Below are positions 44,601-46,267 of a DNA stretch of 46,267 bases, one piece after another. The number at the start of each line of letters is the position of its first letter. Position 1 is the first letter of the stretch. Below the pieces are notes generated by a model. The model did not search any database. It saw nothing but the letters and a program-made list of their open reading frames with translations, and had not been told where the DNA came from. The translations under genes were made by a program, and so were the position numbers. Origin of the DNA: Bacteroidales bacterium (GTDB taxonomy: Bacteria > Bacteroidota > Bacteroidia > Bacteroidales > GWA2-32-17); the NCBI GenBank assembly GCA_026416095.1, contig JAOAFV010000033.1, forward strand, positions 1 to 46,267, read 5' to 3'.

Positions 44601-45644
44601 TTATTTTATAAAAGCTTCTAAAAGATCCTTAAAGTTATCGTTAATTATGCAACTTCTATCGAACAATGGATAATGTATGCTTGCAATTTCGCAGCGACGT
44701 TTAAGGTTGTCGATTGCATTTGAAGCTAATGTACTTAAATCGGCAAAAGTAAAAATTGTAGCCCGAGCACTTAAACCAAAACGTTTGTTTATTGACGATA
44801 ATTTATATATGATTTGAGTTAAAGTGGTTGTATTTACTTTTTCTTCACCTAAAGAAAATTTACATTCAATAATAAAAGGACGATTGTTGTATATAAATAT
44901 TACATCAACTTCGTTGTCGTTGTTGTAGTGATCTATGTTTTTTTCTTGTTTAATATCAAAAAGTTTTATTCCTGTATATATTTGATTATTATCTAAGTTT
45001 AGTTGTTTTTTTATTTTATAATAAACAAATTCTTCGAACCATTTAGTATGATATTGTTTATTATTAGGAATAGTGTACTTGAACTTATTTTTAGGGAAAT
45101 TTTTGATATTAAACTGACCAGATATTACATCGTTAAAAATTTCAAAAACTAAATCTTCATCGAAAATTTGTGGTTCTTGTTCGTATCGAATGCCATAGAT
45201 TTGTAAATATTCTTGAACCGATAGTTTGTAGTTAAAATTATGGATGGTAGAAGGTTTTTCATCGAACAATTCATTGTAAACATTACGACCTATTGGAACA
45301 TAAAAGAAACGAGAATTTGGAAATTTGCTAAAAAATCGCCATACAGCAATAGACATCATTTTAGTACCACCGGTAAGATTTACTAAAAAAATGGCATCGT
45401 TAGGTAGGGTTAATTTCGATAATTTGTCGATACTTTGTTTAAGAGCATCGTCGGGAATTAATGTTTTAATGCGATTTGATTTATTAATTTCGGCTGTTTC
45501 GCAAATTATGTTTGTTTTATTTTTTTGCTCCATCTGTTGTGTGCTAATAAAAATAAACTTATCGACCTGTTGTTGAAATTCTTTAATAAACAGATAATTT
45601 GGTACTGGTTGTTCGGAGATTATGGAAATTAGGTAAGTTGTCAT
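44601..45644 (-). CDS. Card1/Can2-like CARF and PD-(D/E)XK nuclease
   Basis: A 347-residue type III CRISPR ancillary nuclease (DUF1887 type). The CARF domain (about 1-145) has the ligand-loop motif VNLTGGTKMMSIAV at 88-101. The C-terminal nuclease domain shows EEFVYYKIKKQL near 204-215, then D247 in NEVDVIF and E260/K262 in FIIECKFS, which is the complete D-(x)n-E-x-K metal site. Known Card1 and Can2 proteins are turned on by cyclic tetra-adenylate and nick single-stranded RNA and DNA or supercoiled DNA. Its ATG overlaps the TGA of the upstream coiled-coil gene as ATGA, indicating translational coupling. Confidence 0.87.
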   Translation of the reverse strand: MTTYLISIISEQPVPNYLFIKEFQQQVDKFIFISTQQMEQKNKTNIICETAEINKSNRIKTLIPDDALKQSIDKLSKLTLPNDAIFLVNLTGGTKMMSIAVWRFFSKFPNSRFFYVPIGRNVYNELFDEKPSTIHNFNYKLSVQEYLQIYGIRYEQEPQIFDEDLVFEIFNDVISGQFNIKNFPKNKFKYTIPNNKQYHTKWFEEFVYYKIKKQLNLDNNQIYTGIKLFDIKQEKNIDHYNNDNEVDVIFIYNNRPFIIECKFSLGEEKVNTTTLTQIIYKLSSINKRFGLSARATIFTFADLSTLASNAIDNLKRRCEIASIHYPLFDRSCIINDNFKDLLEAFIK

Positions 45645-46267
45645 AATTTGATTGTGTTATATAAGAAAACAAAAAGTTGAAAAGCAATTAAAAGAATTAT
45701 TAAAATAAACATTAATTTATTATTTGTTAAGTATTTTGTTTTATATGTTTGAAAGTCATCCATAAGTTTAGCATAGTTTTGTTTTAGATTAGTTAAATTT
45801 GTGTTTATTTGTTCAATATTTTGTGGTAAATTTAAATTATATAATTCATTTAATATTTTTTTCGTTTCAACTTGAGTTTCGTAAAGACTGTTTAGAATTT
45901 TAAGAGTTTCGTTCTTAAGTTGAAGTATGGTTTCTTTATTTTCTTTGATAAAATTATCAATATCATTTTTAGTTTGATTAGTAGTTTGAGTAATTTGATT
46001 TTCAATATTTTTTGATGTTAGTTGTATATTTGATTCAATTTCTTTAAGTTGTTTAATTGTTGACTCAGTAAATTTTTTATAATTATTATTTAAATCTGTA
46101 TTAGTTTGGTTAAAAAAATCATTTACATCACTTTTAATTTCTAAAATCTTTTCTTTTGTAAAATCAATTATATAATTAGATGTTTCTTTGTTAAGTTGTT
46201 TAATTAATTCGTAATTGTTATTTAATTCTTTAATTAAATTCTCAGCACTTTCAACAACAGATTTAAC
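45641..46267 (-). CDS. Coiled-coil protein with C-terminal membrane anchor (5' end outside window)
   Basis: The frame is open from the right edge to TGA at 45641-45643, giving 208 visible residues; the start is missing. The visible part has no Gly, Cys, Trp, His or Arg and one Pro, and is rich in Asn, Lys, Leu, Ile, Thr and Glu in a helical pattern, so a long coiled coil is likely. Codons at about 45659-45715 encode LMFILIILLIAFQLFVFLY, a single membrane helix followed by NTIKL, a tail-anchor arrangement. The stop overlaps the Card1-like start by 4 bases. No family is recognised. It may place the CARF effectors at the membrane or be a membrane-acting effector itself; its N-terminus would decide. 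Confidence 0.8.
   Translation of the reverse strand, partial: VKSVVESAENLIKELNNNYELIKQLNKETSNYIIDFTKEKILEIKSDVNDFFNQTNTDLNNNYKKFTESTIKQLKEIESNIQLTSKNIENQITQTTNQTKNDIDNFIKENKETILQLKNETLKILNSLYETQVETKKILNELYNLNLPQNIEQINTNLTNLKQNYAKLMDDFQTYKTKYLTNNKLMFILIILLIAFQLFVFLYNTIKL

Noticed and set aside
45641-46267. Coiled-coil protein as a phage tail or methyl-accepting chemotaxis protein
   Set aside because: No phage genes are nearby, no HAMP or MCP signalling signature is visible, and the only membrane helix is at the C-terminus.
42839-46267. CRISPR repeat array near the CARF genes
   Set aside because: No regularly spaced direct repeats of 25-40 bases are visible here or in other intergenic regions; the gaps are too short.

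Overview
The window looks like a chromosomal segment of a low-GC Bacteroidota bacterium, probably near Bacteroidales; the exact lineage cannot be read from the sequence. Three secreted proteins end in type IX secretion (T9SS) sorting domains and a porZ-like T9SS gene is present. Several genes have the Bacteroidota promoter form TTTG-N19/20-TAnnTTTG. Secreted proteins are rich in PKD, Calx-beta and choice-of-anchor-L modules. No phage, insertion sequence or CRISPR array is visible.

Left part (1-9.6 kb): the 5' part of a giant surface protein (minus strand, running off the left edge) with a small secreted protein upstream of it; tRNA-His; a NAD synthetase whose glutaminase half looks catalytically dead; an M64-type metallopeptidase; a Fur-family regulator; a DUF2784-like membrane protein; a glycosyltransferase; folE; tRNA-Asn.

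Middle (9.6-34.3 kb): a membrane sulfatase/LTA-synthase-like enzyme, a DUF5011-type lipoprotein and an HtrA protease (minus). A plus-strand group follows: dapF, a SixA-like phosphatase, moeA, a shortened moaA and an spmA-spmB fusion. Next come a metallophosphoesterase, recR, and a cluster of three secreted enzymes (nuclease/phosphatase-fold, trypsin-fold and pappalysin-type) followed by rpe. Housekeeping genes then include a 55-residue 2[4Fe-4S] ferredoxin, a LysE-type exporter, mqnA and yidC. A tight minus-strand group siaB-siaC-ilvE-porZ couples a SiaB/SiaC-like partner switch to T9SS assembly.

Right part (36.6-42.8 kb): a six-gene minus-strand run, beta-barrel protein > LacI regulator > Na+/solute symporter > ROK kinase > YiiX-like hydrolase > murF, with a good promoter upstream of the first gene. 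It reads as a sugar uptake and phosphorylation unit joined to cell-wall genes.

Right edge (42.98-46.27 kb): the most interesting region, a compact minus-strand operon of type III CRISPR-like signalling effectors. In transcription order it encodes a Gly-free coiled-coil protein with a C-terminal membrane anchor (5' end outside the window), a Card1/Can2-like CARF plus PD-(D/E)XK nuclease coupled to it by ATGA, a TM1812/Csx2-type CARF-HEPN ribonuclease with an intact RNDFMH motif, and a 116-residue protein that may be a small Rossmann-fold regulator or ring nuclease. No Cas10, Cas6, Cas1 or CRISPR repeat is in the window, so the source of the cyclic oligoadenylate signal is unknown. The membrane-anchored partner is a candidate undescribed component.

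All assignments come from reading translated sequence and motifs by eye; no database search was run. Residue positions are hand counts.
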